From: an uncultured Actinomycetes bacterium
GTDB lineage: Bacteria; Actinomycetota; Actinomycetes; S36-B12; UBA5976
Direction: 5' to 3'
Assembly (NCBI GenBank): GCA_937896305.1
Contig: CALBND010000109.1
Location: 1-12,172 of the forward strand
DNA: 12,172 nucleotides
Shown: positions 1 through 7,378 of the stretch, piece by piece
Layout of the letters: each line of letters starts with the position of its first letter
Numbering within the stretch: the stretch's first letter is position 1
Program-made: the position numbers and the translations under genes
The notes under the pieces: generated by a model
Seen by the model: the letters and a program-made list of their open reading frames with translations, nothing else
Databases searched by the model: none
Told to the model about the DNA's origin: nothing

Positions 1-694
1 TGTTAATACTTTTGTAAATATTTCTTAAACTTAGAACAAAATTATTTCTATTAAATAAAATATTAATAGTCGTAATAATAAGTAGTAGGCAAGATACAAA
101 AAAAGCACTGTACCATCCGCTCAGAAACTGTGCTGGAACAAGAATTGATAAAATAAGGATATTAATATTATTATTAGTTATATTTTGAATCAATCTAATT
201 AATATGTAAATCATCAACATTGAAATCGCATAACCTGATATATTTGTATACATGTAGAAGTACGAAATTAAGGTGTATGAAAAAATAGAGGAAAGTAAAA
301 TTAACGAGCGAATTACTTGATTTTTTATTAGAGAGCGAATAATTAAGAAGATTCCTAGATTAAATAGAAACATCATCACAGAATTTGTCACGGCCCAGCT
401 GTCAAGGGAGCTTAAGCCAAAAAATTTTGCTATGACATATATAGGGCCTTGAACAAGGAATGAATCACTAAACCCTAAGCCTCGCTGAAAAGGATAGAAA
501 AATCCTGTATCCAGAAAACTTTGGTCTCCTTGTAGGAAATTCCACCAATGCTGATGTAAGACAACCATAAGTCGGCCATCAAATGGGTCGCCAATGTATG
601 ACCCAAAAAAATATGGCTTAATTTGATAGAGGGTCCCAGATAAAAGTATTGCGATCTGGACTAAATTGTGGCCAATTTTATTAATTTTCCCCAT
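1..694 (-). CDS. Polytopic membrane protein, GT-C glycosyltransferase-like (partial)
   Basis: Reading the reverse strand from an ATG at 694-692, the frame stays open for 231 codons to the window edge, so the C-terminal part is missing. The protein starts MGKINKIGHNL and goes straight into a hydrophobic helix. A luminal-type loop follows with GDPFDGR (about residues 35-41), HQHWWNFL (about 47-54), FFYPFQRGLGFSD and PIY. After it come several hydrophobic segments rich in Ile, Leu, Phe and Asn. An acidic 'G-D-x-x-D-x-R ... W ... FYP ... SD' pattern after the first helix is typical of membrane GT-C-type glycosyltransferases and related uncharacterised proteins; this match is from memory of the family, not a search. 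No substrate can be given. It is transcribed divergently from dgt. The half nearest the edge is very AT-rich (about 24% G+C over 1-360, hand count), which partly reflects helix and Asn codons. The reading frame is well supported, the family only moderately. Confidence 0.75.
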   Translation of the reverse strand, partial: MGKINKIGHNLVQIAILLSGTLYQIKPYFFGSYIGDPFDGRLMVVLHQHWWNFLQGDQSFLDTGFFYPFQRGLGFSDSFLVQGPIYVIAKFFGLSSLDSWAVTNSVMMFLFNLGIFLIIRSLIKNQVIRSLILLSSIFSYTLISYFYMYTNISGYAISMLMIYILIRLIQNITNNNINILILSILVPAQFLSGWYSAFFVSCLLLIITTINILFNRNNFVLSLRNIYKSIN

Positions 695-705
695 GGCAAA
701 CACTA

Positions 706-711
706 TATAAT
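706..711 (+). promoter_or_regulatory. Possible -10 box (TATAAT) for dgt in the divergent gap
   Basis: The 40-bp gap 695-734 between the divergent starts contains a perfect TATAAT at 706-711. It would place transcription start near 718 and leave a leader of under 20 nt before the dgt ATG. No good -35 element is seen at 15-18 bp upstream (only T-rich sequence around 684-690, inside the divergent gene). The overlapping reverse complement TATTAT (713-708) could equally serve the membrane-protein gene, giving a near-leaderless message. Assigned on motif and position only. Confidence 0.3.
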
Positions 712-734
712 AATGCTTAGTAATAGAATGATAA

Positions 735-1985
735 ATGATAGAAATGAAGGAAATTCTGTTTAATAAAATTGAAGTTGAGTACACAGATTTTGATTATGAA
801 AGATTTGTGGAAGATAATCCAATCAATAAGAAACGCAAACCTTTCATTAGAGATCGTGCTCGAGTATTGCATTCATCAAGTCTGCGAAAGCTGGCCGCAA
901 AAACACAGGTACTTGCACTTGATTCATCTGATTTCCCAAGAACAAGACTCACACACACTTTAGAAGTTGCTCAAATTGGAAGGGAGTTAGGGGAAGAACT
1001 TGGATGTAATCCCGATCTTGTTGAGACCGCTTGTTTAACTCATGATCTCGGGCATCCCCCATTTGGTCACAATGGCGAAGAAGCGCTGCACAAAGTTTCC
1101 TTGGATATTGGTGGTTTTGAAGGAAATGCACAGACGTTTAGATTATTAACAAGATTAGAGTCAAAAAATATTAGTCAAGGCATATCTCGGGGACTTAATT
1201 TAACTAGAGCAACTTTAGATGCTTCAACTAAGTATCCATGGAATTTTGATGGAATAAATTCTAAGTTTGGATTTTATGAAGAGGATCGAGAAGTTTTTGA
1301 ATGGGTTCGCAAAAACCGTACTGGGCAAGAAAAAATTTTCGAAGCACAAATAATGGATATAGCCGATGACATCGCTTATAGCGTTCACGATATTGAAGAT
1401 GCAATTAATGCTTATTTACTAGATCCTTCTGTTTTATTCACAACTGCTGAAGTAGAGGAAATTTTGAGGTTGACAAAAGCTGATTATGCTACTGATCTGG
1501 ATGTGGATGTAATTTCTGAAGCTTTACCGAGTTTATTGAATGAAACTTGGTGGGTAAGAAAATTTGAAGGTAATCAAAACGATTTAGCTTTATTGAAAAA
1601 TATGACAAGTCACCTCATTGGTAAATTTACATCCGAAATCGAAAACGAGACAAAAACTTATTATTCAAAGAATGAATTCCATAGAGAAAAGGCAAAATTA
1701 CAAGTTCCAATAAAAACTCGAGCAAAAATTGCTGTCATGAAATCCATAGTTAAACTATTCGTTCTTCAACGAAAAGGTGCCGCTGAACATTATGCTTTGG
1801 AGCAAGAAATACTAATGGAAGTTGTGGCAGGTTTAGAAAAAAATCCTAATAAATTAGACCCTCAATTTAAGGAACAATACGGGGTGGCGAAAAACGATAA
1901 AGATGCCAAAAGGGCAATTATTGATCAAGTAGCTAGTTTAACTGACGCATCTGCTCGAAGATTAGCCAAAGAATTTGTAGGCTAA
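735..1985 (+). CDS. dgt: Deoxyguanosinetriphosphate triphosphohydrolase-like protein (dNTPase)
   Basis: This is an HD-superfamily dNTP triphosphohydrolase of 416 residues, expected to hydrolyse dNTPs to deoxynucleosides and triphosphate and so control dNTP pools in the cytoplasm. The metal-binding HD signature is complete: RLTHTLEV (His74), THDLGHPPFGH (His103-Asp104, with His107 and His112) and the distal Asp in MDIADDIAYSVHD (about 208-219). The GGFEGNAQTFRLLTRLE stretch (126-142) is characteristic of Dgt. Length fits the actinobacterial dgt-like family. The start is uncertain: neither the ATG at 735 nor the in-frame ATG at 744 has a clear Shine-Dalgarno, and the likely leader is very short. 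The gene ends 4 nt before dnaG, an arrangement known from many actinobacteria, so the two are probably co-transcribed. The nucleotide preference cannot be read from the sequence. Confidence 0.95.
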   Translation: MIEMKEILFNKIEVEYTDFDYERFVEDNPINKKRKPFIRDRARVLHSSSLRKLAAKTQVLALDSSDFPRTRLTHTLEVAQIGRELGEELGCNPDLVETACLTHDLGHPPFGHNGEEALHKVSLDIGGFEGNAQTFRLLTRLESKNISQGISRGLNLTRATLDASTKYPWNFDGINSKFGFYEEDREVFEWVRKNRTGQEKIFEAQIMDIADDIAYSVHDIEDAINAYLLDPSVLFTTAEVEEILRLTKADYATDLDVDVISEALPSLLNETWWVRKFEGNQNDLALLKNMTSHLIGKFTSEIENETKTYYSKNEFHREKAKLQVPIKTRAKIAVMKSIVKLFVLQRKGAAEHYALEQEILMEVVAGLEKNPNKLDPQFKEQYGVAKNDKDAKRAIIDQVASLTDASARRLAKEFVG

Positions 1986-1989
1986 GGTC

Positions 1990-3825
1990 ATGGCCGGTCG
2001 AATTAGAAATGAAGACGTCTCCCTTGTTCGCGAACGCTCACGAATTGATGAAGTCGTGCGAGAACACGTATCACTTAAAAGTGCTGGTGGAGCAAGTTTA
2101 AAAGGTTTGTGTCCATTTCATGACGAGAAGTCACCTTCGTTTCATGTCACCCCGTCTAAAGGATTTTGGTATTGCTTTGGTTGTGGGGAAGGTGGCGATG
2201 TAATTGGATTTCTCCAAAGAGTTGAGCATCTATCTTTTACCGAAGTTGTAGAAAAATTAGCAAATAAATATAATATTGAACTTCGCTACGACGAAACTTC
2301 TAGAGGACCAAATCCAAATACTGGTCAGCGTAAAAGAATTCTTGAAGCAAACAAATTAGCGGCCGAATTTTTTGCTCACAACCTTAATTCTCCCGAAGCA
2401 GAAACTGGAAGAAAATTCCTAACAGAACGAGGATTCGACAAGGCTGCAGCCCATATGTTTGGAGTGGGATATGCATTTAAGGGCTGGGATTCGCTAACAA
2501 ATAATTTAAAACAAAAAGGTTTCAGCGAAGATGAGCTAACTTTGGCAGGACTTTCAGTCAGTGGCCAAAGAGGTACATACGACAGATTCAGAGGACGACT
2601 AATTTGGCCCATTCGAGATGCCAGTGGCGAAGTCGTTGGTTTTGGAGCAAGAAGACTTTATGACGATGATCAAGGGCCAAAATATTTAAATACCCCAGAA
2701 ACTCCCGTCTATAAGAAAAGCCAAGTACTTTATGGACTTGACTTAGCGAGAAAAGATATCGCCTCTTCTAAGCAAGCAGTCATCGTTGAAGGTTATACAG
2801 ATGTGATGGCTTGCCATTTAGCTGGAGTCACAACAGCGGTTGCAACATGCGGCACTGCTTTTGGTGAAGATCACACCAGAGTCCTAAGAAGATTTTTGAT
2901 GGATCAAGAACAACTTAAAGGTGAAATTATCTATACTTTTGATGGAGATGAAGCTGGAAGAAAGGCTGCATTAAAAGCATTTTCTTTAGATCAAGCTTTT
3001 GTAGCACAAACTTTTGTTGCAGTCGAACAAAGCGGACTTGATCCTTGCGAATTGAGACAGAAAAGTGGAAATGATGCCATACTTTCATTAATTAAAAGTA
3101 GAGTTCCATTATTTGAATTTGTTATTAAATCTACAATTGCTGGTTTTAATCTGGATACAGCGGAAGGAAGAGTCTCAGCGCTTCGAGCTGCAGCTCCTGT
3201 GGTTGCCAGTATAAAAGATGTTGCACTAAGACCTGAATATACAAGATTATTAGCAGGATGGTTAGGTACAGAAACAAACGCTGTTGTGCAAGCTGTTGGT
3301 AGTGCTGGACAAAATAAGAATAGATCAATACCGGAAGTAGTAGAAGTAAAAAGTGATAAAAAAGAGATTTATAGAGATACTTTAGAAACATCAATCGAAC
3401 GTGAAACTTTAAAAATTATGTTTCAGTTCCCAAATTTAATTACACAATGGGTTAATCAACTAAACCCAGATTGTTATTCACATTTAGCATACAGAGATAT
3501 TTATGAATCAATTTCCGACAAATCAATTACAGATGATCTTGCCAACCAAGTACATCAAAATACTGATGACGATGATTTAAAAATACTTGTTGCAGCCCTC
3601 TCAGTTGAAGAGTTCAAGGGAAATGTTGACAGCAAATATGTAGATTCAGTATTTGCTCGAGTTTTAGAAATAAATGCCGGTAGAACCATTGCTGATTTAA
3701 AGAGTCAGTTACAAAGGATTGATCCACAATCTCAGACAGCTGAGCATGATCGAATTTTTCAAGAATTGCTCAATATTGAAGAATTTAGACGTGCATTGAG
3801 AGAAAAATCCATGGGCAGTTCATGA
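1990..3825 (+). CDS. dnaG: DNA primase
   Basis: This primase (611 residues) synthesises RNA primers at the replication fork together with DnaB helicase. The N-terminal CHC2 zinc finger is intact: Cys41, His44, Cys62 and Cys65 in CPFHDEKSPSFH...FWYCFGCGEGGD. The catalytic core follows with RFRGRLIWPIRD (199-210), KYLNTPETP (231-239) and a Toprim fold: VIVEGYTDVMA with Glu267 and YTFDGDEAGRKAA with Asp318 and Asp320. The less conserved C-terminal region (about 440-611) fits the helicase-interaction domain. The start is secure because MAGRI-x-x-EDV is the usual actinobacterial N-terminus; it lies 4 nt after the dgt stop with AGG in the end of dgt as a weak ribosome site. The length is normal and the gene is complete. 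Confidence 0.97.
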   Translation: MAGRIRNEDVSLVRERSRIDEVVREHVSLKSAGGASLKGLCPFHDEKSPSFHVTPSKGFWYCFGCGEGGDVIGFLQRVEHLSFTEVVEKLANKYNIELRYDETSRGPNPNTGQRKRILEANKLAAEFFAHNLNSPEAETGRKFLTERGFDKAAAHMFGVGYAFKGWDSLTNNLKQKGFSEDELTLAGLSVSGQRGTYDRFRGRLIWPIRDASGEVVGFGARRLYDDDQGPKYLNTPETPVYKKSQVLYGLDLARKDIASSKQAVIVEGYTDVMACHLAGVTTAVATCGTAFGEDHTRVLRRFLMDQEQLKGEIIYTFDGDEAGRKAALKAFSLDQAFVAQTFVAVEQSGLDPCELRQKSGNDAILSLIKSRVPLFEFVIKSTIAGFNLDTAEGRVSALRAAAPVVASIKDVALRPEYTRLLAGWLGTETNAVVQAVGSAGQNKNRSIPEVVEVKSDKKEIYRDTLETSIERETLKIMFQFPNLITQWVNQLNPDCYSHLAYRDIYESISDKSITDDLANQVHQNTDDDDLKILVAALSVEEFKGNVDSKYVDSVFARVLEINAGRTIADLKSQLQRIDPQSQTAEHDRIFQELLNIEEFRRALREKSMGSS

Positions 3826-3896
3826 GTAACCTCAAGTCACTTAAAAAACGAGTTATTGGTAAGTTTGCATTCGCGTTAAAAGTCAATCCCGCATAG
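3822..3896 (+). CDS. Possible 24-codon ORF overlapping the dnaG stop and the tRNA 5' end (doubtful)
   Basis: An ATG overlaps the dnaG TGA in the classic ATGA arrangement (3822-3825) and opens a 24-codon frame beginning MSNLKSLKKRVIGK. The product would be basic (five Lys, one Arg) and weakly amphipathic. The TAG stop falls at 3894-3896, already inside tRNA-Asn. No homologue is recognised. A chance frame in the dnaG-tRNA spacer is the simplest explanation; the overlap geometry is the only reason to list it. Confidence 0.12.
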   Translation: MSNLKSLKKRVIGKFAFALKVNPA

Positions 3897-3962
3897 CTCA
3901 ATTGGCAGAGCACTCGACTGTTAATCGAGTGGTTCCTGGTTCGAGTCCAGGTGCGGGAGCCA
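3887..3962 (+). tRNA. tRNA-Asn (anticodon GTT), CCA encoded
   Basis: A complete cloverleaf folds. The acceptor stem is TCCCGCA (3887-3893) with TGCGGGA (3952-3958), the D-arm GCTC/GAGC, and the anticodon stem CTCGA/TCGAG around loop CTGTTAA with anticodon GTT at 3920-3922. The variable loop has five bases, and the T-arm is CCTGG/CCAGG with loop TTCGAGT. The discriminator is G3959 and the CCA tail is encoded at 3960-3962. The mature body is 73 nt plus CCA. It lies 61 bp after dnaG with no convincing promoter of its own and no terminator in between, so processing from a longer transcript is possible. Confidence 0.97.
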
Positions 3963-4028
3963 AAACCAAATTGGGTCGAGGAAGACTTCAAAAGTTTAAA
4001 AATCAAAGTTTCTTTCCAAAAGTTAAGT

Positions 4029-4033
4029 GGTGG
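4029..4033 (+). promoter_or_regulatory. Probable ribosome binding site of the 36-residue ORF
   Basis: GGTGG, 6 nt before the ATG at 4040, within the run GGTGGTGGA (4029-4037). It is an imperfect match to GGAGG but correctly spaced, and it is the main reason to choose this ATG over a start inside the tRNA. Confidence 0.4.
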
Positions 4034-4039
4034 TGGAAT

Positions 4040-4150
4040 ATGCCAATAACGCCAGGATTTTTTTGGGTTGTTGGAACACTTGCTTTGCCTACACTTATGT
4101 TCTTGGTGTTGCGTCTGGATGCTCAATATAGAATTGAAGTTAAGAATTGA
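4040..4150 (+). CDS. Small single-helix membrane protein (hypothetical, 36 aa)
   Basis: I do not recognise this protein. From the ATG at 4040 it has a short N-terminus (MPITPG), one hydrophobic segment of about 19 residues (FFWVVGTLALP...FLV, about 7-24) and a charged hydrophilic tail RLDAQYRIEVKN. That pattern fits a one-helix inner-membrane peptide. Support: a plausible ribosome site at 4029-4033, and a TGA stop (4148-4150) that overlaps the TTG start of the next gene, as expected for translational coupling. The frame is open further upstream through the tRNA, with an in-frame TTG at 3971 that would add a basic segment containing GRGRLQKFKN and a Trp triplet; a start inside the tRNA at 3902 is not credible. 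It could be a leader peptide or small regulator for the downstream hydrolase, or a spurious frame. Confidence 0.5.
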   Translation: MPITPGFFWVVGTLALPTLMFLVLRLDAQYRIEVKN

Positions 4151-4860
4151 AAGCCCCTGGTACTATCGCCTTGGTCGGTTCAGGTGAGTGGTTACCTGTG
4201 ATGTTGAGTGTTGAAAAAGAATTACTAAACAATCAAAACCCGGTTTATGTGCAACTTTCCACAGCAGCTGGTCAAGAAAGTCAAGCAAGACTTAAACAAT
4301 GGAAAAACTTAGCTCAAACTCAAGCAGAATTATTAAACGCTGAATCCAGATGGCTACCAGTTTTTGATCACCAGTCTGCCAATAATCCTGAATATGCAGA
4401 AAGAATAAAAGGCGCAGGATTAATTTATCTAAGTGGAGGTGATCCAACTTATTTAGCAGAAACCTTAAGAGAATCACTTGTTTGGAATTCGATTGTTAAT
4501 GAATGGGAGAACGGTGCATCCTTAGCAGGTTGTAGCGCTGGCGCAATGGCTTTAACAACGTGGGTGCCGAGGATGAGAATAAGAATTGGCAAAAACAATG
4601 AAGATGTTAAAGGATTAGGTTTATTGCCAAACATTAGGGTAATTCCACATTTTGATCGAATGCTTGGTTGGATTCCAGACATTATTACAAAATATTTAAT
4701 AAATACTCCAAAAGGAGTTACTTTGGTCGGAATTGATGAAAATACGGCTCTTGTTGGCGGAATTAATAGTTGGACTGTAAAAGGTGAACAATCTGTTTGG
4801 GTGTTAACTCATGATGGTCGGGAAGAATTTAAACCAGGACAAATGCTCACAACTTATTAA
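4147..4860 (+). CDS. Peptidase S51 / cyanophycinase-like serine hydrolase
   Basis: This 237-residue protein has the class-I glutamine-amidotransferase-like fold used by S51 peptidases (PepE dipeptidase and cyanophycinase relatives). The N-terminus GTIALVGSGEWLP (5-17) is the first strand and glycine loop. LIYLSGGDPTYLAETL (92-107) is the typical GGxP segment. AGCSAGAMAL (127-136) is the nucleophile elbow with Ser130. PHFDR (167-171) provides His168, and GIDENTALV (195-203) with Glu198 matches the 'GIDExTA' motif. There is no signal peptide, so it is probably cytoplasmic. The start is a TTG at 4147 overlapping the previous TGA as TTGA, with no clear Shine-Dalgarno, which suggests reinitiation. 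The substrate is unknown: dipeptidase, cyanophycin-related peptide hydrolase, or another hydrolase. The stop overlaps the stop of betA on the other strand. Confidence 0.85.
   Translation: MKAPGTIALVGSGEWLPVMLSVEKELLNNQNPVYVQLSTAAGQESQARLKQWKNLAQTQAELLNAESRWLPVFDHQSANNPEYAERIKGAGLIYLSGGDPTYLAETLRESLVWNSIVNEWENGASLAGCSAGAMALTTWVPRMRIRIGKNNEDVKGLGLLPNIRVIPHFDRMLGWIPDIITKYLINTPKGVTLVGIDENTALVGGINSWTVKGEQSVWVLTHDGREEFKPGQMLTTY
4857..4860. other. Tail-to-tail gene overlap (shared TTAA)
   Basis: The S51 hydrolase gene ends with TAA at 4858-4860 and betA ends with TAA read from 4859 to 4857, so both stop codons share one palindromic TTAA. There is no intergenic space and no hairpin-plus-T-run on either side. 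Transcripts from both directions must therefore run into the opposing gene unless ended by Rho or another mechanism. Confidence 0.9.
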
Positions 4861-6515
4861 GCTTTGTGTTTGTACCACTGAGCATCAATAGGCTCCAAGG
4901 GTTTTTCATTCAGGATCAAATCAGCCGCTTTTTCTGCCACCATCATCACTGGGGCATAAATATTGGCATTTGTCACGTAAGGAAATACTGAAGCATCAAC
5001 AACTCGAATGCCATTCAACCCATGAACTCGCATATTTATTGGATCTACTACAGACATTTCATCAATTCCCATTTTTGTGGTGCAAGATGGGTGATAAGCG
5101 GTTTCAGCATCTTTGGCTACCCAATCAAGAATTTCTGAATCATTTTGCACACTTAGACCTGGAGAGATCTCTCCGCCATTAAAATCATCCATCGCACTTT
5201 GTGTCAGAATGTTTCGAGCAACTTTTATCGCTTCAACCCATTCCCTTTTATCTTGATCAGTTGACAAGTAGTTGAATAATATTTCTGGTTTTGTATACGG
5301 ATCAGAATTTGTAATTTTTACGTGTCCTCGAGCATCTGAATACATTGGACCTAAATGAATTTGATATCCATGTCCTTTTACTGTCACTGTTCCGTCGTAT
5401 CTAACTGCAATAGGTAGGAAGTGAAACATAAGATTTGGATATTTAACATCTTCGTTACTTCTAGCAAAGCCGCCACCCTCGAAATGATTGGAAGCTCCAG
5501 GCCCTTTTCTAAGAAACAACCAAGCAGCTCCAATGAAAGGTCTTCTCCAGAGTTTAAGATTTGGTTGTAGCGATACAGGTTTAGTGCAAGAATATTGAAC
5601 ATAAACTTCCAAATGGTCTTGCAAGTTTTCTCCCACACCTGGAAGATGTTTTACACTTTTTATACCTAATTGTTCTAAATAATCTTTATCGCCAATTCCA
5701 GATAATTGTAAAATCTGAGGTGTATTTATTGCACCTCCGCAAAGAATTATTTCTTTACCTCTAATAATTCTCTTACGTTTGCCAAAAATTGTTCTAAAAG
5801 TAACTTCTACGCCAACTGCAGTATTTCCTTCAAATATAACTTTTTCTACCATTGCTCTGGTTTTAATAGTTAGGTTTTTACGATTCTTTACTGGGTGTAA
5901 ATATGCTCGAGCTGAAGAAAGTCTTCTACCCTTTCTAACATTTCGATCAAAGGGCCCAAATCCTTCTTGCCTGTATCCGTTAACATCATCAGTTAAGTGA
6001 TAACCGGCTTGGGCTGCAGATTTAAAAAATGCTTGGAATAGTGGATTTTTTGCAGGACCTTTTTCAAGTACCAAAGGACCCTCATGGCCTCGCCAAATTG
6101 TTTTAGGATCATCAATTGCGTTTTCCATTTTTTTAAAATATGGAAGACAGTGCGCATAATCCCAAGTTTGCATACCTGGATCACTTGCCCAACGCTCATA
6201 ATCCATAGGATTTCCGCGTTGAAAAATCATGCCATTAATAGAACCAGATCCGCCTAAAATTTTACCTCGACCGTGATAAACATTTCTGTTGTTCATAAAA
6301 GGTTCAGGGGCAGTTTGATATTTCCAGTCATAAAACTTGCTTCCGATAGGAAAAGTTAAGGCTGCTGGCATGTGAATATAAACATCCCACCAATAATCAG
6401 GTCTACCTGCTTCAAGAACTAAAACTTCATTTTTGGGATCAGCACTTAATCTATTTCCTAAAACTGATCCAGCTGAGCCTCCGCCAACTATTATGTAGTC
6501 ATATATTTCTTTCAT
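4857..6515 (-). CDS. betA: Choline dehydrogenase (GMC oxidoreductase)
   Basis: FAD enzyme of 552 residues, expected to oxidise choline to betaine aldehyde and possibly on to glycine betaine. The dinucleotide-binding motif is VGGGSAG (10-16), with the FAD-ribose Glu in VLVLEAG (31-37). GMC signature 1 is GRGKILGGSGSINGM (82-96) and signature 2 is GGAINTPQILQLSGIG (260-275). The active-site histidine is His475 in YHPSCTTKMG, and NANIYAP (516-522) carries the second conserved active-site position. EPFMNNR (71-77), GENLQDHLE (295-303), PVSLQPNLK (313-321) and GASNHFEGGGF (340-350) match the pattern I recall for E. coli BetA (556 residues) closely, so BetA rather than a generic GMC enzyme is favoured. 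It is the last gene of the sox-folD operon, its ATG overlapping the folD stop as ATGA. No betB is adjacent. Confidence 0.88.
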   Translation of the reverse strand: MKEIYDYIIVGGGSAGSVLGNRLSADPKNEVLVLEAGRPDYWWDVYIHMPAALTFPIGSKFYDWKYQTAPEPFMNNRNVYHGRGKILGGSGSINGMIFQRGNPMDYERWASDPGMQTWDYAHCLPYFKKMENAIDDPKTIWRGHEGPLVLEKGPAKNPLFQAFFKSAAQAGYHLTDDVNGYRQEGFGPFDRNVRKGRRLSSARAYLHPVKNRKNLTIKTRAMVEKVIFEGNTAVGVEVTFRTIFGKRKRIIRGKEIILCGGAINTPQILQLSGIGDKDYLEQLGIKSVKHLPGVGENLQDHLEVYVQYSCTKPVSLQPNLKLWRRPFIGAAWLFLRKGPGASNHFEGGGFARSNEDVKYPNLMFHFLPIAVRYDGTVTVKGHGYQIHLGPMYSDARGHVKITNSDPYTKPEILFNYLSTDQDKREWVEAIKVARNILTQSAMDDFNGGEISPGLSVQNDSEILDWVAKDAETAYHPSCTTKMGIDEMSVVDPINMRVHGLNGIRVVDASVFPYVTNANIYAPVMMVAEKAADLILNEKPLEPIDAQWYKHKA

Positions 6516-7363
6516 TGAATAGACCTTTCTGCTTCGTCAACAACATTTGCTAAAAGCATTGCTCTTGTCATGGGCCCAGTTCCTCCTGGCATGGGTGCAA
6601 AATATCCTGCGATTTCTTTCACATCTGGGTCAATATCTCCGATTAATCCTTTATCGGTTCTAGTGATTCCTACGTCTAATAGGGCAGCACCTTTTTTAAT
6701 CATTTCACGTTTAATTAGATGGGGAACTCCAACGGCTGCAACAATGATGTCTGCTCTTTTTAAGTGTTGGTCTAAATCTTTAGTTCCGGTATGACAAAGA
6801 GTCACTGTGGCATTTTCAGATTTTCTTGTCAGTAATAAACCTAAAGGTCTTCCAACAGTAATTCCTCGCCCAACAATTACAACTTCGGCACCATCAATAT
6901 TTACGTCGTAGTTTCTTAATAATTCAACAATTCCTCGTGGAGTGCAAGGCAGGGGAGCGCTTTGGCCCAAAACAAGTCTGCCTAGATTTATGGGATGTAA
7001 TCCATCTGCATCTTTTTTAGGATCCATATTTTCAAGTACTAGATTTGAATTTAGTCCTTTAGGAAGTGGAAGTTGCACAATGTAACCGGTACACTCTGGA
7101 TTTTTATTTAGTTCAGTAACAGCATTTAAAACTTCTGTCATTGTGGCTGAATCTGGAAGTTCAACCTTAATAGAAGCTATACCAACTTCTGCACAATCTT
7201 TATGTTTGCCACCTACATAAGAATGAGAACCAGGATCGTTTCCTACCAAAACTGTGCCCAAGCCAGGAAATATTCCTTGTTCTTTTAATTTAGAAACCCT
7301 GATGGCTAAATCCTTTTTAACCTTGGCTGCAGTTGCAACGCCATCTAATATAATTGCACTCAA
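6512..7363 (-). CDS. folD: Bifunctional methylene-THF dehydrogenase / methenyl-THF cyclohydrolase
   Basis: The 283-residue cytoplasmic enzyme oxidises 5,10-methylene-THF with NADP+ and hydrolyses the product to 10-formyl-THF. The catalytic Tyr49-x3-Lys53 pair is in SYVGGKHK. Further landmarks are VQLPLP (96-101), DADGLHP (118-124), PCTPRG (139-144), the nucleotide-binding VGRGITVGRP (164-173), ALLDVGI (227-233) and PGGTGPMTRAML (259-270). The start is a TTG (7363-7361): an in-frame TAG, which is the soxG stop, lies six codons upstream, and the next Met is about residue 75 inside the fold. A purine-rich stretch (AGAAAAGAG, about 7380-7372) can act as ribosome site. It sits 15 nt after soxG and overlaps betA by 4 nt. 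In this position it can take up the methylene-THF made by sarcosine oxidase, yielding NADPH and a formyl donor for purine and fMet-tRNA synthesis. Confidence 0.95.
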   Translation of the reverse strand: MSAIILDGVATAAKVKKDLAIRVSKLKEQGIFPGLGTVLVGNDPGSHSYVGGKHKDCAEVGIASIKVELPDSATMTEVLNAVTELNKNPECTGYIVQLPLPKGLNSNLVLENMDPKKDADGLHPINLGRLVLGQSAPLPCTPRGIVELLRNYDVNIDGAEVVIVGRGITVGRPLGLLLTRKSENATVTLCHTGTKDLDQHLKRADIIVAAVGVPHLIKREMIKKGAALLDVGITRTDKGLIGDIDPDVKEIAGYFAPMPGGTGPMTRAMLLANVVDEAERSIQ

Positions 7364-7378
7364 GTTTTTATCTCTTTT

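Noticed and set aside
3146..3394. A Leu/Tyr-rich minus-strand frame resembling a membrane protein, opposite dnaG
   Set aside because: Hydrophobic look comes from the complement of Glu/Lys/Gln-rich dnaG codons; no ribosome site and full overlap with dnaG.
3856..3881. TTGGTA and TTAAAA as a possible promoter for tRNA-Asn
   Set aside because: The spacing is only 14 bp and the -10 match is poor.
3963..3980. Short palindrome CCAAATTGG after the tRNA as a possible terminator
   Set aside because: Four-base arms with no T-run; too weak to call a terminator.
3785..4126. A 113-codon minus-strand frame across the dnaG end and tRNA
   Set aside because: It runs antisense through the tRNA and the end of dnaG, has no recognisable features, and is explained by the absence of stops opposite these sequences.
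3902..4150. An 82-codon plus-strand frame starting with ATG inside the tRNA
   Set aside because: The first 20 residues are tRNA-Asn sequence read as protein; a downstream start (ATG 4040, or less likely TTG 3971) is used instead.
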